DNA of 16,907 bases from Chloroflexota bacterium (GCA_010092775.1 JAADYZ010000053.1:1-16907); one strand, 5' to 3'; counted from the stretch's first letter, positions 6,970-14,810 are shown. A program made the numbers and translations. Notes: generated by a model from the sequence alone, not told the origin.

Positions 6970-8151
6970 TTAAGCATATGATGGCGCGTCTGCATAGCGC
7001 ACATCGATGAACGAGAAGGCCTGCCCGGTGCGCAGCAGCGCGGCGACAAAGGCCGCCTTCTGATCCAGGTCATCCGGTTGGCCGATACGAATTTCAACCG
7101 ACCCCGAGGTAACGGTGATGCCATCCTCGCGGTCTTCGTCCAGGTCGGTGACGTGCACACCGATGGCTTCCATCATCTCTTGCACCTGGCGCTGGATGGG
7201 GTTCGCCGCGACCACCTGGCGGACCGGCTCCAGCGGGATGTCGATGAACAAGGGGCTGGGGCCTGCCGGGGCTTCGCCAAACAGATCAGCTTCGCTGGCC
7301 GCTTGGGGCGCTCCGGCTGGCTCGACTGCATCGAACACGGCCAGGAAGTCCTCATAGCCGAGCGGCTCGTAGTCGGTGCAGGGCGGAATCTCACGGGCGG
7401 CGATGCGTGCCGCTAGATCGCCAAAGATCTGGTCGAATTCCTCCACCTCAAAGGACAGCTTGCAGGCATCGGCCAGCACCCGCACCCGCTGATTGAGCGG
7501 CACGCGGGTCAAAATGGGCAGGCCCGTGGCGGCGGCAAAACGATCGACGGTGTCGCTGCCATCGTCGCGGTTGACGATCAACCCCAGGACCTGCGTCGTC
7601 CCGCCCATCGATTGGAAATAGCGGGCGGCGCGGGCGATGTTGTTGGCCGCATACAGCGATTGGCGGTCATGACCGACCACGATGATCACCTCTTCGGCCA
7701 GCGAACGGGCCAACGGGGTGGCAAAGCCGCCGCAGACCACATCACCCAAGAAGTCCATCACGACGTAATCCAGGTTCCAGCGATCCATGCCGAGGCGTTC
7801 CAACACCTTGAAGCCGTGTGAAATGCCCTGTCCGCCGCAGCCGCGCCCCACTTCCGGGCCGCCGATCTCGCAGCCAAAGATGGGCACACCGGGAGCCAGA
7901 TCGTTACGGAAGATCACATCGCCGACCGTCATTGTGTCGTCGGTGCCCTTGTCTTTATGGCTCCGCCAGACTTCACCCAGGGTGGGCAGCGAATGGCCAT
8001 CGAAGATGGTGTTGCAAGAATCGTGCTTCGGATCGCAGCCGAGCTGCAACACGCGGTAGCCATCAAAGGCCAAACGCGCCGTTAAGTTGGAGGTGGTAAA
8101 GCTCTTTCCAATCCCACCTTTGCCGTAGATTGCCAGCATTCTAGCTGTCAT
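6970..8151 (-). CDS. bchX: Chlorophyllide a reductase iron protein BchX, with an unusual C-terminal extension
   Basis: BchX is the NifH-like, ATP-dependent electron donor of chlorophyllide a reductase. Visible family features are the P-loop GKGGIGKS (residues 10-17), GCDPKHDSC (38-46), and the two cysteines that bridge the 4Fe-4S cluster of the homodimer, C105 (GRGCGGQG) and C140 (DVVCGGFATP). The NifH-like core ends near residue 280. About 110 further residues follow: an Ala/Pro-rich linker (280-305) and a compact domain (about 310-393) ending FIDVRYADAPSYA, which resembles the end of the FtsQ/DivIB beta domain. There is no long N-terminal extension of the purple bacterial kind. GGGGAG nine bases before the ATG at 8151 favours this start over Met5. 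The start overlaps the bchC end by 11 bp. Confidence 0.95.
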   Translation of the reverse strand: MTARMLAIYGKGGIGKSFTTSNLTARLAFDGYRVLQLGCDPKHDSCNTIFDGHSLPTLGEVWRSHKDKGTDDTMTVGDVIFRNDLAPGVPIFGCEIGGPEVGRGCGGQGISHGFKVLERLGMDRWNLDYVVMDFLGDVVCGGFATPLARSLAEEVIIVVGHDRQSLYAANNIARAARYFQSMGGTTQVLGLIVNRDDGSDTVDRFAAATGLPILTRVPLNQRVRVLADACKLSFEVEEFDQIFGDLAARIAAREIPPCTDYEPLGYEDFLAVFDAVEPAGAPQAASEADLFGEAPAGPSPLFIDIPLEPVRQVVAANPIQRQVQEMMEAIGVHVTDLDEDREDGITVTSGSVEIRIGQPDDLDQKAAFVAALLRTGQAFSFIDVRYADAPSYA

Positions 8152-9112
8152 GCTTTGGGTCTCCCCACTCTAGGATAAGTTTCAAGCAGTCCATCTCGTT
8201 CAAGGCGATCTTATAGGCTACATCGACTGCGCTAATCGGGAGCCTGTGGGTCAGCAGGGCGCTGACAGCAAGGTCGCCAGAGGCAATTAAGTCACGGCTG
8301 CGCTGAAGATCGTCAGGTCCCCATTCTTTGGCGGTCAGCAAGCGCGCCTCTTTCAAGAAGAGCGGCATATAGGGCAGCTCTAAGGTTTGGTAATAGCCCA
8401 GCAGCAGGATGGTGCCGCCGGTCTTCAACTTCATCAGGGCATCGCTGAGGGCGGCCATTGAGCCGCTGGCCTCCACGATGAAATCAAGCGGCTCGCTGAT
8501 GGCCTCAGCGAGCGTTTCACCGGCCTCCACATTGATCAGCCGATCGGCTTCGGCGCGCTCGAGGCGGCTGGCGCTGCGATCACTAACCGCCACCCAGGCC
8601 CCCCTTCCCCGCGCCAGGCGGGCGGCAATCTGGCCGACAGGCCCCTGGCCGATCACCAGCATGCGTTGGCCCGGCTGCACCTGCAACAGATCGATGCCGT
8701 GCAGGGCGGTGGCGCTCAAGGCCAGCAAGACGCCTTGTACCGGTTCAATATGCTTCAAGTGGATGACGCGCTCCGCCGGGGTGATGATGGTAGCGGACTG
8801 GCCGCCCCAGGCCGCGTTGATGCCTTCGTAGCACATCGCGCCGCCCACATAGACCCAGCGACCGAGCCAATCGTCTGAGAGGTTCTCGCCATGCGCGATC
8901 ACCTTGCCGACCGTCTCATAGCCGGGGATCACCGGCAGTTGCAGCATCGGGTGGGGCATTTGCCCGGCCAGCAGCATGCGCTCGGTCCCGGCGCTGATCG
9001 AGGTGTAAACGGTCTGGATGGTCACATCGTCGGGGCCAGGCTCGCACAAGCCAACCTCGCGTAGTTCGACCACCCCCGCTTCAGGGATTACAACGGCTTG
9101 GGTGCGGGTCAT
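8141..9112 (-). CDS. bchC: 3-hydroxyethyl bacteriochlorophyllide a dehydrogenase BchC
   Basis: BchC oxidises the C3 hydroxyethyl group, formed by BchF, to the acetyl group of bacteriochlorophyllide a using NAD(P). The 323-aa protein is a medium-chain dehydrogenase/reductase, with an N-terminal GroES-like part including IPGYETVG (62-69), a Rossmann fold with VIGQGPVGQIAA (153-164), and the N-terminal ISAGTERMLLAGQMPHP stretch typical of BchC. The usual catalytic zinc cysteine/histidine set is not obvious, as in other BchC proteins. AAGGGG precedes the ATG by about 10 nt. It overlaps bchF by 4 bp (ATGA) and bchX by 11 bp, which indicates coupled translation. Confidence 0.95.
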   Translation of the reverse strand: MTRTQAVVIPEAGVVELREVGLCEPGPDDVTIQTVYTSISAGTERMLLAGQMPHPMLQLPVIPGYETVGKVIAHGENLSDDWLGRWVYVGGAMCYEGINAAWGGQSATIITPAERVIHLKHIEPVQGVLLALSATALHGIDLLQVQPGQRMLVIGQGPVGQIAARLARGRGAWVAVSDRSASRLERAEADRLINVEAGETLAEAISEPLDFIVEASGSMAALSDALMKLKTGGTILLLGYYQTLELPYMPLFLKEARLLTAKEWGPDDLQRSRDLIASGDLAVSALLTHRLPISAVDVAYKIALNEMDCLKLILEWGDPKHDS

Positions 9113-9582
9113 GATGGGGCCCCTTCCTGTTCGGCCAGGCGTTGTTTACGGGCTTGCAGGCCGCGAATGAAGAACTGGGCAAAGTTGACCAGGTAGCTGA
9201 TGTAGGCCACCAGCATCACGATCATCACCGCGCGGTCGGACCAGCCCAGGGCACGCGCCACAAAGTAGAGATTGTGCATAATCATGGCGACCGCGTTGAG
9301 AGTGTCTTCCCAGAAGAACTGCGGCGCCAGGAACCATTGGCCAAACACCTCTTTTTCCCAGATCATGCCGGTGATGGTGATCAACCACAGCAGGCCGATC
9401 TTGATCAGCGCGCTGATGTTGGCCGCCATGTAGCCTTCGCCAGTCACCAGATAACGGACGATCAGCACAAAACTGACGATAAAGGCCAGAAATTGTAGGG
9501 GCGCCAACACCGCCTGGACAATGGTCCATTTGCTGTTGTTGCGCCGTTCAAGCTGTTCTGGTGTGTAACTAATCGCTGACAT
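9109..9582 (-). CDS. bchF: 3-vinyl bacteriochlorophyllide hydratase BchF
   Basis: BchF hydrates the C3 vinyl group of chlorophyllide-type intermediates to a hydroxyethyl group, the step before BchC. The 157-aa membrane protein has about four helices (near 25-45, 58-75, 93-112 and 117-138) and the family signature WEKEVFGQWFLAPQFFWED (75-93), plus the N-terminal LERRNNSKWTIVQAVLAPLQF stretch. The start is the ATG at 9582: AAGG lies about 8 nt upstream, and MSAISYTPEQ aligns with the known N-terminus. The frame stays open upstream to 9702, but that part is translated palindromic repeat and is not protein. It leads the bchF-bchC-bchX block after a 209-bp repeat-filled gap, so a promoter may lie there, although I could not identify one. 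Confidence 0.94.
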   Translation of the reverse strand: MSAISYTPEQLERRNNSKWTIVQAVLAPLQFLAFIVSFVLIVRYLVTGEGYMAANISALIKIGLLWLITITGMIWEKEVFGQWFLAPQFFWEDTLNAVAMIMHNLYFVARALGWSDRAVMIVMLVAYISYLVNFAQFFIRGLQARKQRLAEQEGAPS

Positions 9583-9611
9583 CGTTACTGCCTTGCTTCT
9601 TCCACAACCAC

Positions 9612-9776
9612 ATCCGTAGAAGGCCTGCCTCGTCCGCCACCAACCAGCCACCAACCACACCCGTAGGGACAAGGCCTGCCTCGTCCGTTGTTGACAGGGC
9701 ATCGGACATCACAGGTGATGTCCCTACAAAACCGCGAATGAGGCCCGTAGGGACAAGGCCTGCCTTATCCACCGCC
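9612..9776. repeat. Second cluster of the same palindromic repeat, in the gap between bchF and the hydrolase gene
   Basis: Three copies are visible: a partial one at about 9613-9636 (GTAGAAGGCCTGCCTCGTCC), one complete unit at 9661-9727 bounded by GTAGGGAC and GTCCCTAC, and a left-half copy at about 9744-9772. The complete unit has the right hairpin GGACATCAC-ag-GTGATGTCC, where the AAC/GTT seen in most copies at 111-680 has changed to ATC/GAT with pairing kept. This fills almost the whole 209-bp gap between convergent-free, co-oriented genes and splits the cluster into two blocks. Confidence 0.88.
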
Positions 9777-9791
9777 GCCAATCGGATCATC

Positions 9792-10694
9792 TCAGGCCAG
9801 CCCCAAATCCAGAAAATCGTGCAGGATGGCCAGGTATTCGTCTGGTTTCTCGACCATCGGGAAGTGGCCACACTCCTCGATCCACTGCAGCTTACAATTG
9901 GGGATCAACTCAACGGTGTAGACCACGTTCTTCTTGGGCATCATATGATCCTGACGAGCGGCGATCAGCAGCACCGGCACCTGCACACGCATACCAGCCT
10001 CGGCAATCCGTGGATTGGTGGCGTTGTCTGCGCAGGCGATGGCGGTAGCGCTGTCTAACTCCAGGTATTCGATGAAACCCTGGCGCAGCAAGGCCGGATC
10101 ATCTGGCACACGGTGGAAGAGGTGCAAGGCCATCGCCTGGGTCATCCCAGGCACATCGACCAGCCAGCGCGGACGGAAGTTCATCGCCACCCGGCGAAAG
10201 CCCATGGCCGCACTGAACAGTTTACGCTGAGCGTCTGTCATGAAGAAGCTGAGCGAGGTAACCACCATCCGCTCGACCAGATCAGGGCGCAGGTCCGCCA
10301 GCAGCCAGGCCAGGCCGCAGCCCATCGAATGGCCGACCACCTGGGCACGGGTCACCCCGAAGGTGTCGAGCAGGTTGGCCAGGGTCGCCGCTTGATCAAA
10401 CATATCCTGGGCCGGGTGGGTCGGCTGCGAGCGCCCGGTTCCAGGCAGATCAGGCACGATCACCTGGGCGGTCTCAGCGAGAGCGCGGGCCGTTTTGGCC
10501 CAATAGGTACCGCTGGCTCCCCAGCCATGAATCAGCAAAATGGGGTCCACCTCAGCCGGTGTGGCTGGCTCCCACAGATCGACGACCAGCGGGCCAAAAG
10601 GCAGCTCAAGCCTCTGGCTGCGTTGGGTGGGGGCGCTTGGGCTGGCGGTTGCGGCCCGCTCAACCGGATCAATCATGACATCAGTGCCAATCAT
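9792..10694 (-). CDS. Alpha/beta hydrolase, BchO-like
   Basis: The 300-aa protein is a typical alpha/beta hydrolase: oxyanion-hole motif HGWG (56-59), nucleophile elbow GHSMG with Ser123, a likely acid at Asp249 (ARQDH) and catalytic His277 (CGHFPMVEKP). The triad is therefore complete. There is no signal peptide. It starts 6 bp after puhE in a row of bacteriochlorophyll genes, so it is very probably part of this pathway. Purple bacteria carry BchO, a hydrolase of unclear role linked to Mg-chelatase genes, and this may be the counterpart. An esterase acting on pigment tails or a carotenoid or lipid substrate is equally possible. No motif decides this, so I give no symbol. An alternative Met at residue 7 would make little difference. 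Confidence 0.85.
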   Translation of the reverse strand: MIGTDVMIDPVERAATASPSAPTQRSQRLELPFGPLVVDLWEPATPAEVDPILLIHGWGASGTYWAKTARALAETAQVIVPDLPGTGRSQPTHPAQDMFDQAATLANLLDTFGVTRAQVVGHSMGCGLAWLLADLRPDLVERMVVTSLSFFMTDAQRKLFSAAMGFRRVAMNFRPRWLVDVPGMTQAMALHLFHRVPDDPALLRQGFIEYLELDSATAIACADNATNPRIAEAGMRVQVPVLLIAARQDHMMPKKNVVYTVELIPNCKLQWIEECGHFPMVEKPDEYLAILHDFLDLGLA

Positions 10695-10700
10695 CTGGTT

Positions 10701-11495
10701 TCAATCACCCTCTTCAACTGGTTCGGGCAGCGGACGGATGCTCCAGCCCCACAGCGTGGCGGGCAGCGGCAGCACCAACATCCAGTGTTCTAAAAAGCCG
10801 AGCGCGGTCATGGTGGCGACCATCACGGCGCCCACCGTCGGGCCGGTCCCCCCTCCCCCGTTGATGGCCTGGGCGATCAGCATCCAGGTCAGTGCGCCGA
10901 TGATGGCGACCGAAAAGGGGAAGAAGGCGTTGCTGCTGCGCGGCGTCAGATAGGCCGCCAGGTGATGCAGTTCCCGCGGCAGCACCTCGATGTGGAAATT
11001 GCGCACGCCGAAAAAGACGTTCAGTTTGGCGCTCAGGTGCATCAGCCACAGCGCCAGGTACATCCACAGGCCCCAGCGATTGGGCTGGTTCCAGGTGACG
11101 ACGATGAGCAGCAGCGCGGTGCCCAGCGCCATCAGCTCATGATAGAGGCTGGCGGTCAGCGCGAGGCGGAAACGCTCGATCAGGCTGCGCTTCCAGTTGG
11201 GGCGCTGGGGGCTGTCGATCAGGGGTGGCCCGGTGATAAAGCCCAGATAGTAGGCGGCCACCTGCCATCCCCAGACCAGCACGCCGCAGGTCACGGCGAT
11301 GGTCACGGCCAGGGGGCTGTCGCTGCCCCGGGTGACCCATAAGCCCAACAGCGCGGCGATTAACAAGCCCGTGCCGATGGCAAAAGCCCGCCGCAAGACT
11401 GCCGGAGGCCGCCCATACACCGACATAAACAGGCCGGTGGTGAACCACCATAAGAAGATGGCGAAAACAACGGGTAGCACGTCAGTCCAGGTCAT
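10701..11495 (-). CDS. puhE: Photosynthetic complex assembly protein PuhE (DUF3623)
   Basis: The 264-aa polytopic protein matches the PuhE family (putative photosynthetic complex assembly protein 2). Matching features are LWWFTTGLF near the N-terminus (15-23), WGW in an early helix (75-77), YHE (118-120), the strongly conserved LWLMHLSAKLNVFFG (149-163) and LEHWMLVLPLP near the end (235-245). About seven hydrophobic segments place it in the cytoplasmic membrane. In purple bacteria puhE lies in the puhABCE operon beside the H-subunit gene and aids accumulation of the RC-LH1 complex. It overlaps bchP by 4 bp (ATGA) and is followed 6 bp later by the hydrolase gene. The surprise is its presence with a fused pufLM reaction centre that is thought to lack an H subunit. 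Confidence 0.9.
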   Translation of the reverse strand: MTWTDVLPVVFAIFLWWFTTGLFMSVYGRPPAVLRRAFAIGTGLLIAALLGLWVTRGSDSPLAVTIAVTCGVLVWGWQVAAYYLGFITGPPLIDSPQRPNWKRSLIERFRLALTASLYHELMALGTALLLIVVTWNQPNRWGLWMYLALWLMHLSAKLNVFFGVRNFHIEVLPRELHHLAAYLTPRSSNAFFPFSVAIIGALTWMLIAQAINGGGGTGPTVGAVMVATMTALGFLEHWMLVLPLPATLWGWSIRPLPEPVEEGD

Positions 11496-12700
11496 CCGGC
11501 AAATACCCGCCGCGGCCAGTAGTGCCGAATCTGCGCGCCGAGAATGTCGCCAGTCATGCGCATCTGGGCCAGCCAGGGAACGGGCGTCATCTCCTTGTAC
11601 ATATAGGACTCAAAGGTCAACTGCTGCACATCGTTATTGCGGCACATGTCGGTGAAGACTTCCATCTGGCGGGCGTTGCCGTAGCCCCATTTTTGCAGCC
11701 ACTGCAAGAAGCGATACATCGTGCCGTAGTCGCGCCACCAGGCCCGTTCATACTGGCGCAAAACCGCATGAGAGGCGTCCGGCAGGTGTTCGATCAGGGT
11801 TTGGGCGGCTCGCTGGGCGCTCTTCATAGCCCAGTAGATGCCCTCGCCGGAGGTCGCCGCGACCAAGCCCGCCGCATCACCGACCAGCATGACTCGATCA
11901 AAAGCCATCCGCTTGCGCGGGTGGATCGGCAGGGCGTAGGCTTCTTCCATCATGATCTCGCCGCCTTGTAAGTCGTGGGCGACGCGCTCTTTCAGATTGG
12001 TCAGCAGTTGGCGTACCTCTTTGGCTTTGCCAGGTCCGGCCCCCAAGCCAACCGCCACATGATCTTCTTTGGGGAAGACCCAGGCGTAAAGGTCCGGGCT
12101 GACATCCGGCCCCAGGTAGAGGGCGGCGGTGTCGTGCCAGCGTTCCATCTGGCTGGGTGGCAGGGCGATGCGCTCTTGGATGGCGGTGCAGTAAGGCAGG
12201 CGCTCCAGGCCGAGCAGCTTGGCGACCGTCGAATAGGCGCCATCGGCCCCGATGACCGCTTCGACGCGCAGGCTTTGCTTGCTGCCATCAGCTTTAGCGG
12301 TGTAAGCGACCGTCACGCCATCATCATCGACCGTCAGGTCCGTCAGTTTGCCTTCGATCAACTGGGCGCCGTTTTGCACCGCCCTCCCCCGTAAGAAGGG
12401 GTCGAGGTCTTCGCGGCAGGCCATCGCAACGAAGTCGTTAGGGCGATCTTTCAACCCGGCCACACGGATGGCGGTGGTGCGTTCGGTCGGCGAGTGGATC
12501 TCGGCGGTGCGTACCTTGCGTGAGATCAGCCGGTGGGGAATATCGAATTCGTCAAAGGCGACAGGCGGTAAAGCGCCCCCACAGGGCTTGACCCAGGATA
12601 GATCGCGTTCCAGCAAGATGACCGGTACACCGGCCTGGGCTAAGGTGTTGGCAGCGGTAGATCCGCCTACCGAGGCACCGACTACTAGGACTGGCTTCAT
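11492..12700 (-). CDS. bchP: Geranylgeranyl reductase BchP
   Basis: BchP reduces three double bonds of the geranylgeranyl tail on bacteriochlorophyll to give phytyl, using a reduced flavin and NADPH. The 402-aa protein has the N-terminal dinucleotide-binding GASVGGS (8-14), the flavin-associated PCGGALP (39-45), GADGAYS (151-157) and VGDAAG (273-278), all typical of the family. The C-terminal region (about 300-402) is rich in Trp/Tyr, as in ChlP/BchP. Only a weak GAGAC precedes the ATG. It starts 87 bp after bchG and overlaps puhE by 4 bp, so synthase and reductase are expressed together with an assembly factor. Confidence 0.95.
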   Translation of the reverse strand: MKPVLVVGASVGGSTAANTLAQAGVPVILLERDLSWVKPCGGALPPVAFDEFDIPHRLISRKVRTAEIHSPTERTTAIRVAGLKDRPNDFVAMACREDLDPFLRGRAVQNGAQLIEGKLTDLTVDDDGVTVAYTAKADGSKQSLRVEAVIGADGAYSTVAKLLGLERLPYCTAIQERIALPPSQMERWHDTAALYLGPDVSPDLYAWVFPKEDHVAVGLGAGPGKAKEVRQLLTNLKERVAHDLQGGEIMMEEAYALPIHPRKRMAFDRVMLVGDAAGLVAATSGEGIYWAMKSAQRAAQTLIEHLPDASHAVLRQYERAWWRDYGTMYRFLQWLQKWGYGNARQMEVFTDMCRNNDVQQLTFESYMYKEMTPVPWLAQMRMTGDILGAQIRHYWPRRVFAG

Positions 12701-12787
12701 GATGGTGTCTCGTCTTTCGTCTTGTCGATCGTTAACCTACGTGTTTGCGTTGGCGCGCTGCTATTGCGCCGCTCTTGGGCCTGGCCC

Positions 12788-13696
12788 CTAGGTCACAGCC
12801 CGTAGGCCGATGGCGGCGACCATCATGCCCCACACAAAGATGTTCACGCCGATGGCGCTGAACTTCAGGTAATTCGCTTCCGGTTCGCGGATGAAATTGC
12901 GCTGGATCGGGAACTGCACCACAACCAGACCAAAGATAATGGCCGCAGCGAGCGGGTTCCCCCAGATCAGGAAGGCGGCAGCAACCGCCAATTGGACCAG
13001 GTCCATCGTCAGGACGATCATCCAGGCGGCGGTTTTGGTCCCATAAAGCACCGGAATGGTGTTGATGCCAGCGATCTTGTCGCCTTCGATGCTCTTGTAA
13101 TCGTTGATGCTCATAATGCCGTGCGTCCCCAGGGAGTACAGCACAGCCAGCAGAATGCTCGGCCCGGTCAGGGCGGCGAAGGCCAGGTGCCCGGCAATCC
13201 AGGCGAAACCTTCGTAAGTGACCCCGGCCAGCAAATTGCCGAACCAGGCATTGCGCTTGGCACGCAGCGGCGGCGCACTGTAGGCCAGGCCCAACAGGAT
13301 GCCACCAGCGGCCAGGAAGGCCAGGCCGCGGCCCAGCACCACCGCAATGGCGACACCGGCCAAAGACAGGATCAGGATGGTGATAGCGATCTGAGCCAGG
13401 CTGATCCGGCCCGATGGGATCAAGCGATCGGGTTCGTTCAACGCGTCCACTTCGCGATCAAAATAGTCGTTGATGACCTGCGACACTCCGCAGAGCAGCG
13501 GCCCGGCCATCAGCACACCGAGAAAGACCCGCCCGATGTCGCTGAGCTGCCAGGAGGCACCGCCGCTGGCCACCGCACCGCAGACAAAAGCCCACATCGG
13601 TGCGAACCAGGTGACCGGCTTCATCAGGGCCAGTGAACGGCCCAGGACGCTCAGCGAGGGGGTGTTGGTTTGAGTCGTTGCGAGTGGTTGTTCCAT
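12788..13696 (-). CDS. bchG: Bacteriochlorophyll a synthase BchG
   Basis: BchG attaches a geranylgeranyl or phytyl tail to bacteriochlorophyllide a, the last committed step before insertion into complexes. The 302-aa protein is a UbiA-family prenyltransferase with about eight or nine helices. It has the two Asp-rich motifs that bind Mg and the prenyl diphosphate: NDYFDREVD (76-84) and NDYKSIEGD (198-206). The sequence RLIPSGRIS (91-99) after the first motif and THGIMSINDYKS around the second are characteristic of the chlorophyll synthase branch. The start has a weak TGAGAT upstream. A 9-bp palindrome in the leader (13731-13762) may control it. The 121-bp gap from pufC suggests separate or processed expression. 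Confidence 0.95.
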   Translation of the reverse strand: MEQPLATTQTNTPSLSVLGRSLALMKPVTWFAPMWAFVCGAVASGGASWQLSDIGRVFLGVLMAGPLLCGVSQVINDYFDREVDALNEPDRLIPSGRISLAQIAITILILSLAGVAIAVVLGRGLAFLAAGGILLGLAYSAPPLRAKRNAWFGNLLAGVTYEGFAWIAGHLAFAALTGPSILLAVLYSLGTHGIMSINDYKSIEGDKIAGINTIPVLYGTKTAAWMIVLTMDLVQLAVAAAFLIWGNPLAAAIIFGLVVVQFPIQRNFIREPEANYLKFSAIGVNIFVWGMMVAAIGLRAVT

Positions 13697-13730
13697 ATGG
13701 CAACTGATCTCATTTCTAGATAAAGACGAT

Positions 13731-13762
13731 GGGGATCATTAGTTTTTTGGCACATGATCCCC
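13731..13762. promoter_or_regulatory. Perfect inverted repeat in the bchG leader
   Basis: GGGGATCAT (13731-13739) and ATGATCCCC (13754-13762) form a perfect 9-bp palindrome around a 14-nt loop containing TTTTTT on the plus strand (AAAAAA on the minus strand). It lies 35-66 bp before the bchG ATG. It could be an operator for a dimeric regulator or an mRNA hairpin that protects the upstream puf message. It is not followed by a T run on the minus strand. Confidence 0.5.
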
Positions 13763-13795
13763 TATTTTAGCGTATATCCGTCCCGGCCCCTGCTT
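13763..13795 (-). promoter_or_regulatory. Weak candidate promoter for bchG
   Basis: On the minus strand TTAAAA is followed 17 nt later by TATACG, and TAAAAT occurs just after, next to the palindrome. These are only partial matches to sigma-70 consensus boxes, but they are the best ones in the 121-bp pufC-bchG gap. An operator-like palindrome just after them is a plausible arrangement. Low confidence. Confidence 0.22.
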
Positions 13796-13817
13796 TTAAG
13801 CGAGGGCCGGAGACATC

Positions 13818-14810
13818 CTAGCGGCCCGCTTCTTGCGGCACCGGCACGAGCGGCGCGGGCATCACATCCACCGACACCGCTGAGCCACCGGGGATCACGG
13901 CCCCATTATGGCACATGGTGCAAGACGGTTGTTGATTGCCCATGCTCTCAGCATACTCCGCCCAGATGAACTGGGACATCAGCAGCATGTGGCCAGCGTA
14001 ATACTTGGCGGGTACTTCCCAACTGGGGAAGTAGCGCGAGTTATGGCAGTGGGTGCAGCCAACGTTCATGGCTGAGTTCATATGATACATGACCTGCTGG
14101 TTGTACTGAACGGCATCCAGCGAAATGTCTTCGCGAGCGTTGACGTTGAGCAGGTCCTCTTCCGTCAGGCTGTAGAAGTCTTCCAGCGGCAGGCGGAAGT
14201 CATCCGGCAGGCCAACCTGATCCTCCGGCCAGACCTGCGGTTGGGCCACGCCGTAGTGGCAGGTGGCACAGGTGATCTGCGAGCCAGAAGGCTGCTTCTG
14301 ATCGGTCAGGCTGGCCAGTTCGCTCAGCCATTCGCGATTGAGGTCCTGCACCAACTGCAAGTGGATGCGCGCGCTGGCTTTATTGGCCATCGCTTCTTCG
14401 TCTTCCCACTCATCCGCAGCGAAGTTCTGCAGGCTGTGGCAGTAGTCGCAGTTGACTTGCAGGCCACCCGAGACATGATTGATCATGTAGCCAATCATCT
14501 CCTGCGAGCTGAGGCCTTCAAGCACTTCGACGTTCTGCACTTCATCGAACTGCTGATCGTAGGCAGCCATCGCCAGATAGGCTTCTGGGCTGATGTACTC
14601 ATCCACTTCGCTGAAGTAGTCGACATAGATGGGCGACAACCCGTCCATCATCTCCTCGGCCATCATCTCGGAGTCATCTTCATCCACATTGGCGATGAAG
14701 TTGATCACCCAAAAGGAGCTGCCAGCCAAGACCGCTGTGACGATCAGGAAGACGAACCAGAAGACGTTTTGTCTGCCGCCGAGTAGGTTTTCAAAAAAAC
14801 GGCCTATCAT
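13818..14810 (-). CDS. pufC: Reaction-centre tetraheme cytochrome c subunit PufC
   Basis: PufC re-reduces the photo-oxidised special pair on the extracytoplasmic side. The 330-aa protein has four CXXCH heme-binding sites: CDYCH (121-125), CATCH (181-185), CTHCH (252-256) and CTMCH (297-301). Methionine-containing helices precede them (for example around 104-112 and 241-248) and can give axial ligands. Near the N-terminus one hydrophobic helix (about 17-41) acts as an uncleaved signal anchor; there is no lipobox, unlike the lipoprotein PufC of Blastochloris. A very acidic linker (DEDDSEMMAEEMMD) follows the helix. The start has an excellent ribosome site, GGAG seven bases before the ATG. It follows pufLM by 47 bp, the standard order L-M-C. 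Confidence 0.95.
   Translation of the reverse strand: MIGRFFENLLGGRQNVFWFVFLIVTAVLAGSSFWVINFIANVDEDDSEMMAEEMMDGLSPIYVDYFSEVDEYISPEAYLAMAAYDQQFDEVQNVEVLEGLSSQEMIGYMINHVSGGLQVNCDYCHSLQNFAADEWEDEEAMANKASARIHLQLVQDLNREWLSELASLTDQKQPSGSQITCATCHYGVAQPQVWPEDQVGLPDDFRLPLEDFYSLTEEDLLNVNAREDISLDAVQYNQQVMYHMNSAMNVGCTHCHNSRYFPSWEVPAKYYAGHMLLMSQFIWAEYAESMGNQQPSCTMCHNGAVIPGGSAVSVDVMPAPLVPVPQEAGR

Noticed and set aside
8141..8164. The BchC C-terminus reads GDPKHDS, identical to part of the BchX cluster motif GCDPKHDSC
   Set aside because: The codons differ from those used in bchX and the stretch overlaps the bchX start, so it is a chance resemblance and not a duplication.
9583..9702. Longer bchF starting at 9702
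   Set aside because: The extra 40 residues come from the repeat cluster and have no counterpart in BchF; the ATG at 9582 has a ribosome site.
13763..13817. Terminator after pufC (CCGGCCC...GGGCCGG hairpin)
   Set aside because: The stem has mismatches and no T run follows on the minus strand, so it is not a convincing intrinsic terminator.
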